From NCBI RefSeq assembly GCF_004681975.1, contig NZ_SMLK01000001.1, forward strand, positions 1,054,001 to 1,118,000: a stretch of DNA of 64,000 nt, read 5' to 3'. How positions within the stretch are numbered: position 1 is the first letter of the stretch; each line of letters begins with the position of its first letter. The notes under the pieces are model-generated. The model saw nothing but the letters and a program-made list of their open reading frames with translations, had not been told where the DNA came from and did not search any database. The stretch is from Ramlibacter humi. GTDB taxonomy: Bacteria; Pseudomonadota; Gammaproteobacteria; Burkholderiales; Burkholderiaceae_C. The position numbers and the translations under genes were made by a program. Positions 44,175-57,494 of this stretch are shown here, piece by piece.

Positions 44175-46018
44175 TTCTGCATCTCCGTGATGACGTGCAC
44201 GGCGGCCGGCGCGTCCACGTGCTTCAGGATCGCGGCGGTGATGAAGCGCGCGGTGATGGGCGTGCCGTCGAAGTGAAGCACCTTCACCAGCCGCGCCGGA
44301 TCGACCTCCAGTTCGTTGACCAGCAGCGTGCGCATCTGCGCGTCGCGGTTCTGCTCCACCACGAACACCTTGTCGTGCGCGGCGATGAATCGCGAGACGC
44401 TGTCCGGGAAGGGGAAGGCGCGCAGCCGCATGGCGTCCAGGTGCACGCCCTCGCCTTCCAGCACCTCCAGCGCCTCGGCCATGGCCGGGCTGGTGCTGCC
44501 GAAGTAGATGACGCCCAGCCGCGTAGGCTGCGCGGCCTGGCGCACCACCGGTTGCGGCATCAGCGTGGCCGCCGTGCGGAACTTCTTCAGCAGCCGCTCG
44601 ACGTTGTAGACGTAGTCCGGCCCGCGTTCGGAATAGCGCGCGTAAGGGTCGCGCGTGGTGCCGCGCGTGAAGTAGCTGCCTTTGGTGGGGTGCGTGCCGG
44701 GCAGCGTGCGCCACGGAACGCCGTCGCCGTCCACGTCCTTGTAGCGGCCGAAGTCCCTGCCGGCTTCCAGCTCCTCGGCGGTCATGACCTTGCCGCGGTC
44801 GTACCGCCGGTCCTCTTGCCAGGCGAACGGCCGGCACAGCCGCTGGTTCATGCCGATGTCCAAGTCGGTCATCACGAACACCGGCGTCTGCAGCCGGTCG
44901 GCCAGGTCCAGCGCGGCCGCCGCATGCTCGAAGCACTCGTGAGGATCTTCCGGCAGGAGCAGCACATGCTTGGTGTCGCCGTGCGACGCGTACGCTGCAG
45001 CGACCAAATCCGCCTGCTGCGTGCGCGTGGGCATGCCGGTGGACGGCCCGCCGCGCTGCACGTCGATGATGGTCACGGGGATCTCGGCGAAGTACGCCAG
45101 GCCGATGAACTCCGTCATCAGCGACACGCCCGGCCCGGAGGTGGCCGTGAATGCCCGCGCGCCGTTCCACCCCGCGCCCACCACCATGCCGATGGAAGCG
45201 ATCTCGTCTTCCGCCTGCACGATGGCGTACCGGTTCTGCCCGGTGTCGGGGTCCACGCGGTACTTGCCGCAGTACTTCTGGAACGCCTCGGCCACCGAAG
45301 ACGAAGGCGTGATCGGGTACCACGCCGCCACCGTGGCGCCGCCGTACACGCAGCCGAGCGCCGCGGCGCTGTTGCCGTCGACGAAGATGCCGTCGCCCAC
45401 CTTGTCGGCGCGCCGCACCTGCAGGCCCAGCGGCCACTTCAGGTGCTCCTTGACGAAGTCGCGGCCCAGGTGCAGCGCCTGCACGTTGGACGACAGCAGC
45501 TTCTCCTTGCCCCGGTATTGCTCGCCGAACAGCTTCTCGATCACCTGCGGGTCGATGTCCAGCAGCACCGACAACGCGCCGACGTACACGATGTTCTTGA
45601 ACAGCTGCCGCTGCCGCGGGTCGCTGTAGACGGCGTTGCAGATCTCGGTCAGCGGCATGCCGATGACGTTGACGTCGGGCCGGAACTTCGAAGGCGGCAG
45701 TGGCCGCGTGCTGTCGTAGAAGAGGTAGCCACCCGGCGCCAGTTCCGCCACGTCGGCGTCCCAGGTCTGCGGGTTCATCGCCACCATCAGATCCACGCCG
45801 CCGCGCCGGCCCAGCCAGCCGGCTTCGCTGACGCGCACCTCGTACCAGGTGGGCAGGCCCTGGATGTTGCTGGGGAAGATGTTGCGCGGGCTCACCGGCA
45901 CGCCCATGCGCAGGATGGCCTTGGCGAACAATTCGTTCGCCGAAGCCGAACCCGAGCCGTTGACGTTGGCGAACTTGACCACGAAGTCGTTCACCGCCTC
46001 GATCGGCCGCGCGGTCAT
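44171..46018 (-). CDS. 2-oxoacid:ferredoxin oxidoreductase, fused gamma-alpha subunit
   Basis: A 615-residue subunit. Residues 1 to about 190 are the gamma-type domain (FAKAILRMGVPVSPRNIFPSN). The rest is the alpha domain with the YPITPSSSVAEAFQKY motif, GPGVSLMTEFIGLAY and RGGPSTGMPTRTQQADL, followed by the C-terminal domain. This fused form is common for KorA-type subunits. It overlaps both neighbours by four bases, so the three genes form one tightly coupled operon. It helps bind CoA and the 2-oxoacid. Confidence 0.92.
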   Translation of the reverse strand: MTARPIEAVNDFVVKFANVNGSGSASANELFAKAILRMGVPVSPRNIFPSNIQGLPTWYEVRVSEAGWLGRRGGVDLMVAMNPQTWDADVAELAPGGYLFYDSTRPLPPSKFRPDVNVIGMPLTEICNAVYSDPRQRQLFKNIVYVGALSVLLDIDPQVIEKLFGEQYRGKEKLLSSNVQALHLGRDFVKEHLKWPLGLQVRRADKVGDGIFVDGNSAAALGCVYGGATVAAWYPITPSSSVAEAFQKYCGKYRVDPDTGQNRYAIVQAEDEIASIGMVVGAGWNGARAFTATSGPGVSLMTEFIGLAYFAEIPVTIIDVQRGGPSTGMPTRTQQADLVAAAYASHGDTKHVLLLPEDPHECFEHAAAALDLADRLQTPVFVMTDLDIGMNQRLCRPFAWQEDRRYDRGKVMTAEELEAGRDFGRYKDVDGDGVPWRTLPGTHPTKGSYFTRGTTRDPYARYSERGPDYVYNVERLLKKFRTAATLMPQPVVRQAAQPTRLGVIYFGSTSPAMAEALEVLEGEGVHLDAMRLRAFPFPDSVSRFIAAHDKVFVVEQNRDAQMRTLLVNELEVDPARLVKVLHFDGTPITARFITAAILKHVDAPAAVHVITEMQK

Positions 46019-47844
46019 GCCGCCACTCCCCGCACTGCCGCGCGCGCCGCGCGGGCTTTGGGGCCTGCCTGCGTGGTGTTGAGCAGGAACTTCTGCATGT
46101 CCCACGCGCCGGTGGGACAGCGTTCCGCGCACAGTCCGCAGTGCAGGCAGACATCCTCGTCCTTGACCATGATGCGGTTCGTCTTCAGCGGCCCGCCGAT
46201 GTACAGGTCCTGCGCCAGATTCAGCGCCGGCGCCTTCAGCCGCTGCCGCACGTCCGCTTCCGTCCCGTCCTCGGTGAACGTGATGCAGTCCATCGGGCAG
46301 ATGTCCACGCAGGCGTCGCACTCGATGCACGCGCTCTCCGTGAACACGGTCTGCACGTCGCAGTTCAGGCATCGCTGCGCTTCCTTGAACGCGGTGGCCG
46401 CGTCGAAGCCCAGTTCCACCTCCACCTTGATGCTGGCCAACGCCAGCTCGGCCTTGGCCCAGGGCACCTTGAAGCGGGCGTCCAGCGAGGTGTCGTTGTC
46501 GTAGCTCCACTCGTGGATGCCCATCTTCTGCGACACCAGGTTCGTCATCGGCGCCGGCCGGGTGGCCGTGTCCTGGCCGTTGATGAACCGGTCGATGGAC
46601 ACCGCCGCCTCGTGGCCGTGCGCCACCGCGGTGATGATGTTCTTCGGCCCGAAGGCCGCGTCGCCGCCGAAGAACACGTGCGGCAGCGTGGACTGGAAGC
46701 TGTCCTTGGACAGCTTGGGCAGGCCCCCGTCGTCGAAGGCAATGCCGCAGTCGCGCTCGATCCAGGGAAACGCGTTCTCCTGGCCGACGGCCACCAGCAC
46801 CTCGTCGCATTCGAAGAAGGCTTCCGGCTCGCCGGTGGGCACCAGGCTGCGCCGGCCGCGCTCGTCGTACACGGCCTTGACGATCTCGAAGGTCATGCCG
46901 GTCAGCCGGCCGTTGTCGTGCACGAAGGCCTTGGGCACGTGGTAGTTGACGATGGGGATGCCTTCGTGCATCGCGTCCTCCTTCTCCCACGGCGAGGCCT
47001 TCATCTCCTCGAAGCCGCTGCGCACGATGACTTTCACGTCGGTGCCGCCCAGGCGCCGTGCCGATCGGCAGCAGTCCATGGCCGTGTTGCCGCCGCCGAG
47101 CACGATGACGCGCTTGCCGATGCTGGCAACGTGCCCGAAGGAGACCGAAGCCAGCCACTCGATGCCCACGTGGATATGGGCGGCGGCCTCCTTGCGCCCC
47201 GGCAGGTCGAGGTCGCGGCCGCGCGGCGCGCCGCAGCCGACGAACACCGCGTCGTAACCCTGCGCCAGCAACGCCTTCATCGACTCGATGCGCCGGCCGC
47301 CCTCGAAGGTCGCGCCCAGCGCGAAGACGTAGCCCGTCTCCTCGTCGATCACCGATTCCGGCAGGCGGAAGCGCGGGATCTGCGTCCACATGAAACCGCC
47401 GGCCTTGGCCTCGCCGTCGAACACCGTGACGTCGTAGCCCAGCGGCGCCAGGTCGCGCGCGACGGTTAGCGAGGCGGGCCCGGCGCCGATGCAGGCGACG
47501 CGCTTGCCGTTGCGCGGGCCCGGCTTGGGCATGCGGCCGCGCACATCGTCCTTCAGGTCGGCCGCCACGCGCTTGAGCCGGCAGATGGCCACCGGCTCCG
47601 GCTGCTGGGCTTGCGCCTCTTCCACCCGGCCGCGGCGGCATGCGGGTTCGCAGGGGCGGTCGCAGGTGCGGCCGAGGATGCCGGGGAAGACGTTCGACAC
47701 CCAGTTGACCATGTAGGCGTCGCCGTAGCGGCCCTGGGCGATCAGGCGGATGTATTCAGGAACGGGGGTGTGGGCGGGACAGGCGTACTGGCAATCGACG
47801 ACCTTGTGGAAGTAGGCCGGATCGGCGGTATCGGTTCGCTGCAA
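46015..47844 (-). CDS. GltD-like FAD/Fe-S electron-transfer subunit
   Basis: A 609-residue protein like the small subunit of glutamate synthase. The N-terminal Cys region is DCQYACPAHTPVPEYIR and RTCDRPCEPACRRG (Fe-S). FAD and NAD(P) folds follow, CIGAGPASLTVARDL and VIVLGGGNTAMDCCRSARRLG. The C-terminal part adds two ferredoxin motifs, CIECDACVDICPMDC and CLHCGLCAERCP. In Thauera aromatica a protein of this type links 2-oxoglutarate oxidation to NADP+ or ferredoxin. It heads the operon and likely shuttles electrons between the oxidoreductase and NAD(P). Confidence 0.9.
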   Translation of the reverse strand: MQRTDTADPAYFHKVVDCQYACPAHTPVPEYIRLIAQGRYGDAYMVNWVSNVFPGILGRTCDRPCEPACRRGRVEEAQAQQPEPVAICRLKRVAADLKDDVRGRMPKPGPRNGKRVACIGAGPASLTVARDLAPLGYDVTVFDGEAKAGGFMWTQIPRFRLPESVIDEETGYVFALGATFEGGRRIESMKALLAQGYDAVFVGCGAPRGRDLDLPGRKEAAAHIHVGIEWLASVSFGHVASIGKRVIVLGGGNTAMDCCRSARRLGGTDVKVIVRSGFEEMKASPWEKEDAMHEGIPIVNYHVPKAFVHDNGRLTGMTFEIVKAVYDERGRRSLVPTGEPEAFFECDEVLVAVGQENAFPWIERDCGIAFDDGGLPKLSKDSFQSTLPHVFFGGDAAFGPKNIITAVAHGHEAAVSIDRFINGQDTATRPAPMTNLVSQKMGIHEWSYDNDTSLDARFKVPWAKAELALASIKVEVELGFDAATAFKEAQRCLNCDVQTVFTESACIECDACVDICPMDCITFTEDGTEADVRQRLKAPALNLAQDLYIGGPLKTNRIMVKDEDVCLHCGLCAERCPTGAWDMQKFLLNTTQAGPKARAARAAVRGVAA

Positions 47845-47981
47845 GGCGGGGCCTCCTTTGCGAGTGCCCGCCGGACGTTGCAGCCCGGCCGGGAGGGGCG
47901 CCTGCCGCCCCTTCCCGGACTATGCGCGCGGCCCCCGGCGCCAGGCTACGGGTTTGCCCGAGGCCGCGGCCCGCGGCCAGC

Positions 47982-49019
47982 TCAGCCGGCCGCCGGCACG
48001 TCGCCCAGCACGACGGCTTCGTAGGCGTGCAGCGAAGGCAGCCCGCCCGTGTGCAGAAAGAGCACGTTCTCGCCCGGCTTGAAGAAGCCTTCGCGCGCCA
48101 GCCCGATCATGCCGGCCATGATCTTGCCGGTGTACACCGGGTCCAGCGGGATGCCTTCGGTGCGGGCCAGCAGTTGCACGGCCTCGACCATCATCTCGTT
48201 GGGCACGGAGTACTTGGGCTGCCAGTAGCCGCCCACGCTCTTCACCGCCTCGCGCGGCACGGTGATGCCCATGCCCAGCAGGTCCATCACGGCCTGCGCT
48301 TCCTTGTGCACCAGCGGTTCCTGGTCGGCGGGGTCGCGGCTGACGCCGATGCCAACGAGCGGGATGCGGATGTTGTTGCCGAGGAAGCCCGCCACCAGGC
48401 CGCCGTGCGTGCCCGAACTGCCCGAGCCGACCACCACGCGGTCGAACGACAGGCCCTGCTCGAACATCTGCTGCTGCAGTTCCTGCGCGCAGGCCACGTA
48501 ACCCAGGCCGCCCAGCGCGTTGCTGCCGCCACCGGGAACGATGTAGCCCTTGCGGCCTTCGGCGGCCAGTTCTTCGGCGACCTGGCGCATCGCCGCGCCC
48601 ATGTCGCTGCCGCCGGGCACCACGGTGATCTTCTCCACGCCCATCAGGCGGAACATGAAGTTGTTGCCGCTGGCCTTGGGGTCGTAGCTGTCCTTGACGC
48701 GTTCCTCGATGACGAAGCGGCACTTCAGCCCCTCCTTCACCGCGGCCGACAGCGTGATGCGGCAGTGGTTGGACTGCGGCGCGCCGCAGGTGATCAGCGT
48801 GTCGGCGCCCTGGGCCAGCGCGTCGGCGACCAGGAACTCCAATTTGCGCGTCTTGTTGCCGCCGGGGAACAGCCCCAGCATGTCGTCGCGCTTGATCCAT
48901 ACGCGCGGGCCCTGGCCGCCCGGGCAGGTGGCCGCCAATGCGGCGGAGAAGTTGGGGAGGAACTCGATCGGAGTGGCGAACGGCGTGTAGCGCCGGCGGG
49001 GAAATCTAGAAAGGTCCAT
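47982..49019 (-). CDS. D-cysteine desulfhydrase / ACC deaminase-family PLP enzyme
   Basis: A 345-residue fold-type II PLP enzyme. The PLP-lysine is in [17 protein letters not shown], and [15 protein letters not shown] and [15 protein letters not shown] give the substrate and phosphate pockets. It is closer to DcyD and cysteate sulfo-lyase types than to true ACC deaminase, but which substrate it uses is not settled. The ATG at 49019 is preferred over an upstream in-frame TTG. It overlaps the epimerase-like gene by 14 bp and is the last gene of the propionyl-CoA operon. Confidence 0.8.
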   Translation of the reverse strand: MDLSRFPRRRYTPFATPIEFLPNFSAALAATCPGGQGPRVWIKRDDMLGLFPGGNKTRKLEFLVADALAQGADTLITCGAPQSNHCRITLSAAVKEGLKCRFVIEERVKDSYDPKASGNNFMFRLMGVEKITVVPGGSDMGAAMRQVAEELAAEGRKGYIVPGGGSNALGGLGYVACAQELQQQMFEQGLSFDRVVVGSGSSGTHGGLVAGFLGNNIRIPLVGIGVSRDPADQEPLVHKEAQAVMDLLGMGITVPREAVKSVGGYWQPKYSVPNEMMVEAVQLLARTEGIPLDPVYTGKIMAGMIGLAREGFFKPGENVLFLHTGGLPSLHAYEAVVLGDVPAAG

Positions 49020-49503
49020 CCCCCGATTGTCCCGCAAGTGCGGTGAACGCCTTCACCACTTCGGGCGGCGCCTGCACCAGTTCGATCAGCACGCCTTCGC
49101 CGCCGATAGGGAACTCCTCGTTGCCCTTGGGATGCACGAAGCAGATGTCGAATCCCGCCGCACCCTTGCGGATGCCGCCCGGCGCGAAACGCACGCCCTG
49201 CCCCTCCAGCCACTTCACCGCCATGGGCAGGTCGTCGATCCACAGGCCGATGTGATTGAGCGGCGTGGCGTGCACCGCGGGCTTCTTGTCCGGGTCCAGC
49301 GGCTGCATCAGGTCGACCTCGACCTTGAGCGGGCCGGCACCCAGCGCGCAGATGTCCTCGTCGACGTTCTCGCGCTCGCTGCGGAAGGTGCCGGTGACTT
49401 CCAGGCCGAACACGTCGACCCACAGCTTCTTCAGCCGCTGCTTGTCGGGACCGCCGATGGCGACCTGCTGGATGCCCAAGACCTTGAAGGGTCGTTGCGT
49501 CAT
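49006..49503 (-). CDS. VOC-fold protein, candidate methylmalonyl-CoA epimerase
   Basis: A 165-residue vicinal-oxygen-chelate protein. The ATG at 49503 has AAGGAA upstream. Compared with methylmalonyl-CoA epimerase, the metal ligands fall at GIQQVAIGG (Gln where the family has His), [20 protein letters not shown] (His kept) and VLIELVQAP (Glu kept). The [16 protein letters not shown] block is also epimerase-like. It lies between pccA and the PLP enzyme gene in the same operon as the mutase, where an epimerase is needed. The His-to-Gln change leaves activity open. Confidence 0.7.
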   Translation of the reverse strand: MTQRPFKVLGIQQVAIGGPDKQRLKKLWVDVFGLEVTGTFRSERENVDEDICALGAGPLKVEVDLMQPLDPDKKPAVHATPLNHIGLWIDDLPMAVKWLEGQGVRFAPGGIRKGAAGFDICFVHPKGNEEFPIGGEGVLIELVQAPPEVVKAFTALAGQSGDGPF

Positions 49504-49513
49504 GCGGTTTCCT

Positions 49514-51562
<2,049 letters not shown>

Positions 51563-51570
51563 GTTCTTGG

Positions 51571-52188
51571 TCACTGGAGGCCGAGCTGCTTGCGCATGGC
51601 CAGGTTGCGTTCTTCGGCGCGCTGGTACGCGGGTCGCTGCTTGAGCCGGTCGACGTAGTTCGTGAACACCGGCGCCGGTTCGATCTGCTTGAAATCCAGC
51701 ATGAAGCGCAGCGTGCCGCCGAACACCACGTCCGCCATGGAGAACGTGTCGCCCAGCACGTACTGCCGGCCGGCGATGGCCGACTCGGCGGCGGCCAGCA
51801 TCGCGGCGTGGGTGCCCCAGCCGGCGGCGACTTCCTTGACGGGCCAGTCCGTCATCTTCGCCATCACGGCGGGCTCGATCACGCTGGGCGCGAAAAACGA
51901 CCAGCGCAGGTAGGTACCGCGCGCCGGGTCGCTGACGGCGGGCGCCAGCTGGGGCGCGTAGCGGTCGGCCAGGTACAGCGCGATGGCCGCGGCTTCGGTG
52001 ACCACGACGTCGCCGTCCACCAGCGTGGGCAGCTTGCCCATCGGGTTCTTCGCGATCAGCTCGGCGCCCTTCTGCTCGCCTTTCATGATGTTGGTCACGC
52101 GCAGCTCGCAATCCACGCCGGCTTCTTCCAGCGCCCACAGCGTGCCCGCGGCGCGGGAGTACGGGTGGTAGTACAGGGTCAGTGCCAT
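51571..52188 (-). CDS. Glutathione S-transferase family protein
   Basis: A 205-residue GST. The thioredoxin-fold N-domain has LYYHPYSRAAGTLWALEEAGV and the cis-Pro/ESxAI region GKLPTLVDGDVVVTEAAAIALYLADRY. The alpha-helical C-domain follows. The substrate is unknown. Its place between pccB and pccA, with 22- and 8-bp gaps, shows co-transcription with propionyl-CoA carboxylase; whether it works in the pathway or protects it from thiol-reactive acyl intermediates is not known. Confidence 0.9.
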   Translation of the reverse strand: MALTLYYHPYSRAAGTLWALEEAGVDCELRVTNIMKGEQKGAELIAKNPMGKLPTLVDGDVVVTEAAAIALYLADRYAPQLAPAVSDPARGTYLRWSFFAPSVIEPAVMAKMTDWPVKEVAAGWGTHAAMLAAAESAIAGRQYVLGDTFSMADVVFGGTLRFMLDFKQIEPAPVFTNYVDRLKQRPAYQRAEERNLAMRKQLGLQ

Positions 52189-52210
52189 GGCAGCGTCCTC
52201 GCAGGTGTTT

Positions 52211-53742
<1,532 letters not shown>

Positions 53743-53743
<1 letters not shown>

Positions 53744-55122
53744 CAGCTTCTCCGTGTGCTTGTTTCTTCAGGGCTGCCGCGCCACAGCGCGAGCAGTTGC
53801 CGGGCGGCCGCCGAGGCGGGCAGCGCCCCGCCCTCGACGTCCGCCGTCATTTCCGCCAGGCGGGCCTGCACCTTGGGGTGCTGCCGGAAGTCCTGCTTCA
53901 GGCCCGATTCGATCCGCTCCCACATCCACGCGCGCGACTGGTGCCGGCGGCGGTGCTCCAGGGCGCCGGCGGCCTTCTGCTGCTGCTCGAACCGTCGGAC
54001 CGTCGCCCAGAACGCGTCCACGCCGGTTCCCTTCAGCGCGCTCAGCTGCATCACCTGCGGCTGCCAGGTGCGCTCGCGGCCATGCTGCGTGAACAGGCGT
54101 AGCGCGCTGGTGATCTGGGCCTGCGCGCGCGTGGCGGCGTCGGCGTCGATGTCGGCCTTGTTGATCACCACCAGGTCGGCGAGCTCCATCACGCCCTTCT
54201 TGATCGCCTGCAGGTCGTCGCCGGCATTGGGCAGTTGCATCAGCACGAACATGTCGGTCATGCCGGACACCGCGGTTTCGCTCTGGCCGACGCCGACCGT
54301 CTCGACGATGACGATGTCGTACCCGGCGGCTTCGCAAACCAGCATCGCCTCGCGCGTCTTCTCCGCCACGCCGCCCAGCGTGCCGCCGGAGGGGCTGGGA
54401 CGGATGTAGGCCTGGGGGTGGACGGACAGGTGCTCCATCCGCGTCTTGTCGCCCAGGATGGAGCCGCCGGACACGCTGCTGGAAGGATCGATGGTGAGCA
54501 CCGCCACGCGGTGCCCCTGTTCGATGAGGTACAGCCCCAGCGCCTCGATGAACGTGCTCTTGCCCACGCCGGGCACACCCGAGATGCCCAGCCGCAGCGA
54601 GTTGCCCGAGTGCGGCAGCAATTCGGTGAGCAGCTCGTCGCCCTGCGCGCGATGGTCCGGTCGCGTCGATTCCAGCAGCGTGATCGACTTCGCGATGGCA
54701 CGGCGCTGCTGCGCGGCGTCGCCGTGCAGCACTTGTTCCGCAAGCGGCGTTGGCCCCCCGGCCCGTTCGGGCTGAGCTTGTCGAAGCGCTGTGGCCGGCT
54801 CCCCGCCACCCCGCTCAGGCTGAGCTTGTCGAAGCCCATTCCCGGAGGCCGATTTCGCGAGTTCCCTCACCCGATCCCAATCACCGGCAATCAACGCTTC
54901 CTTCTTCGCCCGTGACCAGCCCTTGATCTGCTGCTCGAACGCCAGTGCACCCTCACGCGTCTCGAACTCGCCTTGCCACACCAGCTCCACCGGTTTGCGG
55001 GTCGAGGTGTACCCGATGGCGCCGTCGTGGTGCTGCGCCATCCGGGTCTCCAGGTCGTCCGTGTGGCCGGCGTAATAGGAGCCGTCGGCGCAACGCAGGA
55101 GGTAGGTGTGGAATGGCTTCAC
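53743..55122 (-). CDS. meaB: GIY-YIG domain fused to methylmalonyl-CoA mutase GTPase chaperone MeaB
   Basis: A 459-residue fusion. Residues 1-92 are a small GIY-YIG nuclease-type domain ([16 protein letters not shown], then [16 protein letters not shown]). Residues 96-122 are a linker read from two copies of a dispersed repeat ([22 protein letters not shown]). Residues from about 125 to 459 match MeaB in length and motifs: Walker [10 protein letters not shown] (182-190), then [10 protein letters not shown] and NKADIDA. MeaB guards B12 loading and protects the mutase. No ATG lies at the usual MeaB start; a GTG at residue 131 is the nearest option. The GIY-YIG part appears to be an acquired module. 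Confidence 0.9.
54763..54837 (-). repeat. Two copies of FDKLSPNG-type dispersed repeat (inside meaB fusion)
   Basis: Copies lie at 54763-54787 (CCGTTCGGGCTGAGCTTGTC plus GAAGC) and 54811-54837 (CCGCTCAGGCTGAGCTTGTC plus GAAGCCC). Both lie in the opposite orientation to the copies at 55137-55234. They encode the linker between the GIY-YIG and MeaB parts. The unit is a known kind of dispersed repeat in betaproteobacteria and other proteobacteria. Confidence 0.85.
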
Positions 55123-55136
55123 GACGGTCGGGGCCT

Positions 55137-55234
55137 GGCTTCGACAAGCTCAGCCCGAACGGGGTGGGGGAGCTCGGCCCGAACGGAGCCATCGCGAGCC
55201 GGGAGCGGGGCTTCGACAAGCTCAGCTCGAACGG
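55137..55234 (+). repeat. Two further copies of the FDKLSPNG-type repeat, inverted
   Basis: Full copies lie at 55137-55162 (GGCTTCGACAAGCTCAGCCC then GAACGG) and 55209-55234 (GGCTTCGACAAGCTCAGCTC then GAACGG), with a partial copy (AGCTCGGCCCGAACGG) at about 55171-55186. They fill the 124-bp gap between the GIY-YIG start and the mutase stop. With the pair at 54763-54837 they flank the GIY-YIG coding part as inverted repeats. Confidence 0.88.
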
Positions 55235-55246
55235 TATCGCGGGTCA

Positions 55247-57403
55247 TCAGGCGGCCTGCGCCTTGCGGATCTGTTCCAGCACGTCCTTCGCGCTGGCCGG
55301 AATCGGGGTGCCGGGGCCGTAGATGCCCTTGACGCCCGCTTCGTACAGGAAGCCGTAGTCCTGCTGCGGGATCACGCCACCGACGAACACGATGATGTCG
55401 TCGGCGCCCTGCTTCTTCAGCTCCTCGATGATGGCGGGCACCAGCGTCTTGTGGCCGGCCGCCAGCGTGGACACGCCCACCGCGTGCACGTCGTTCTCGA
55501 TGGCCTGCCGCGCGCATTCCTCGGGGGTCTGGAACAACGGCCCCATGTCGACGTCGAAGCCGAGATCCGCGTACGCGGTGGCCACCACCTTGGCGCCGCG
55601 GTCGTGGCCGTCCTGGCCCAGCTTGGCGATCATCACGCGCGGCCGGCGGCCCTGCTCCTGGGCGAAACCGTCGATCTCGCCCTTCAGTTTGTCCCAGCCC
55701 TCGGCCGAGTCGTAGGCAGCTGCGTACACGCCGGTCACCTTTTGCGTATCGGCGCGGTGGCGCCCGAAGACCTTCTCCAGCGCGTCCGACACTTCGCCGA
55801 CGGTGGCGCGGTGCCGGATGGCCTCGATGCTCAGGGCCAGCAGGTTGCCCTCGTTCTTTTCGGCCGCGCCGGTCAGCGCATCCAGCGCCGCACGCACCTT
55901 GGCGGCGTCGCGCGTCGCGCGGATCTTCTCCAGCCGCGCCACCTGCTGCTGGCGCACCTTGTTGTTGTCGACTTCCAGGATCTCGACCGGGTCTTCCTTG
56001 GCCAGCCTGTACTTGTTGACCCCGACGATCACGTCCTTGCCCGAATCGATGCGGGCCTGCTTCTCCGCCGCCGCCGCCTCGATCTTCAGCTTGGCCCAGC
56101 CCGAGTCCACCGCGCGCGTCATGCCGCCCATGGCCTCGACTTCCTCGATGATCTTCCAGGCCGCGTCGGCCATGTCCTGGGTCAGCTTCTCCATCAGGTA
56201 GCTGCCCGCCCAGGGGTCGATCACGTTGGTGATGTGCGTCTCTTCCTGGATGATCAGCTGCGTGTTGCGCGCGATGCGCGAGGAGAACTCCGACGGCAGC
56301 GCGATCGCCTCGTCGAAGCTGTTGGTGTGCAGCGACTGCGTGCCGCCGAACACCGCGGCCATGGCTTCGATGGTGGTGCGCACGACGTTGTTGTACGGGT
56401 CCTGCTCGGTCAGCGACCAGCCCGAGGTCTGGCAGTGCGTGCGCAGCATCAGGCTCTTGGGGTTCTTCGCGCCGAAGCCCTTCATGATGCGGCACCACAG
56501 GAGGCGCGCCGCGCGCATCTTGGCGATCTCCAGGTAGAAGTTCATGCCGATCGCCCAGAAGAACGAAAGGCGGCCCGCGAAGTCGTCCACGTCCAGGCCC
56601 TTGGCCATGGCGGTCTTCACGTACTCCTTGCCGTCGGCCAGCGTGAACGCCAGCTCCAGCGCCTGGTTGGCCCCCGCCTCCTGCATGTGGTAGCCGGAGA
56701 TCGAGATCGAGTTGAACTTCGGCATGTTCCTGGCCGTGTACTCGATGATGTCGCCGATGATCCGCATGCTCGGCTGGGGCGGGTAGATGTAGGTGTTGCG
56801 GACCATGAACTCCTTGAGGATGTCGTTCTGGATGGTCCCCGACAGCTGGTCCTGCCGCACGCCCTGCTCTTCCGCCGCCACCACGTAGCCCGCCAGCACG
56901 GGCAGCACCGCGCCGTTCATGGTCATGGACACCGACACCTTGTCCAGCGGGATGCCGTCGAACAGCACCTTCATGTCCTCGACCGAGTCGATGGCCACGC
57001 CGGCCTTGCCGACGTCGCCCGTCACGCGCGGATGGTCGCTGTCGTAGCCGCGGTGGGTGGCCAGGTCGAAAGCCACCGACACGCCCTGCCCGCCGGCGGC
57101 CAGCGCGCGGCGGTAGAACGCGTTGGATTCCTCGGCGGTGGAGAAGCCCGCGTACTGGCGGATGGTCCACGGGCGCACCGAGTACATCGTGGCCTGCGGG
57201 CCGCGCACGTAAGGCTCGAAGCCGGGCAGCGTGTCGGTGTGCCGCAGGTGCTTCAGGTCCTCGGCCGTGTACAGCGGCTTGACGGCGATGCCGTCGGGCG
57301 TCACCCAGTTGAGGGCGTCCACCTGGCCGCCGGGCGCCGACTTGGCGGCGGCCTTGGCCCAGGCTTCCAGGCCGGCGGGCGTGAATTCGGGGGAGCTGCT
57401 CAT
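55247..57403 (-). CDS. scpA: Methylmalonyl-CoA mutase (B12-dependent)
   Basis: A 718-residue single-chain mutase. The ATG at 57403 ([19 protein letters not shown]) matches the family start; ATG at 57439 is an alternative. The substrate domain has [20 protein letters not shown] and [20 protein letters not shown]. The C-terminal B12 domain has the DxHxxG motif as [22 protein letters not shown]. It converts (R)-methylmalonyl-CoA to succinyl-CoA. It heads an operon with meaB, pccB, a GST, pccA and a VOC gene, read away from the GntR regulator. Confidence 0.97.
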   Translation of the reverse strand: MSSSPEFTPAGLEAWAKAAAKSAPGGQVDALNWVTPDGIAVKPLYTAEDLKHLRHTDTLPGFEPYVRGPQATMYSVRPWTIRQYAGFSTAEESNAFYRRALAAGGQGVSVAFDLATHRGYDSDHPRVTGDVGKAGVAIDSVEDMKVLFDGIPLDKVSVSMTMNGAVLPVLAGYVVAAEEQGVRQDQLSGTIQNDILKEFMVRNTYIYPPQPSMRIIGDIIEYTARNMPKFNSISISGYHMQEAGANQALELAFTLADGKEYVKTAMAKGLDVDDFAGRLSFFWAIGMNFYLEIAKMRAARLLWCRIMKGFGAKNPKSLMLRTHCQTSGWSLTEQDPYNNVVRTTIEAMAAVFGGTQSLHTNSFDEAIALPSEFSSRIARNTQLIIQEETHITNVIDPWAGSYLMEKLTQDMADAAWKIIEEVEAMGGMTRAVDSGWAKLKIEAAAAEKQARIDSGKDVIVGVNKYRLAKEDPVEILEVDNNKVRQQQVARLEKIRATRDAAKVRAALDALTGAAEKNEGNLLALSIEAIRHRATVGEVSDALEKVFGRHRADTQKVTGVYAAAYDSAEGWDKLKGEIDGFAQEQGRRPRVMIAKLGQDGHDRGAKVVATAYADLGFDVDMGPLFQTPEECARQAIENDVHAVGVSTLAAGHKTLVPAIIEELKKQGADDIIVFVGGVIPQQDYGFLYEAGVKGIYGPGTPIPASAKDVLEQIRKAQAA

Positions 57404-57494
57404 GGGAGGAAAACCGTTGTCCTTGCGGGAAAGATGCATGTTACCGCATTCATAATTATTGATAAAAAATTCGCACAACCCTAGAATCCGCTGC

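Noticed and set aside
44171-47641. A single frame of 1156 codons that would join the GltD-like region with the oxidoreductase alpha subunit
   Set aside because: The first 540 codons are out of frame with the real GltD-like gene and are Arg/Ala-rich; the real alpha subunit starts at 46018 with a normal N-terminus.
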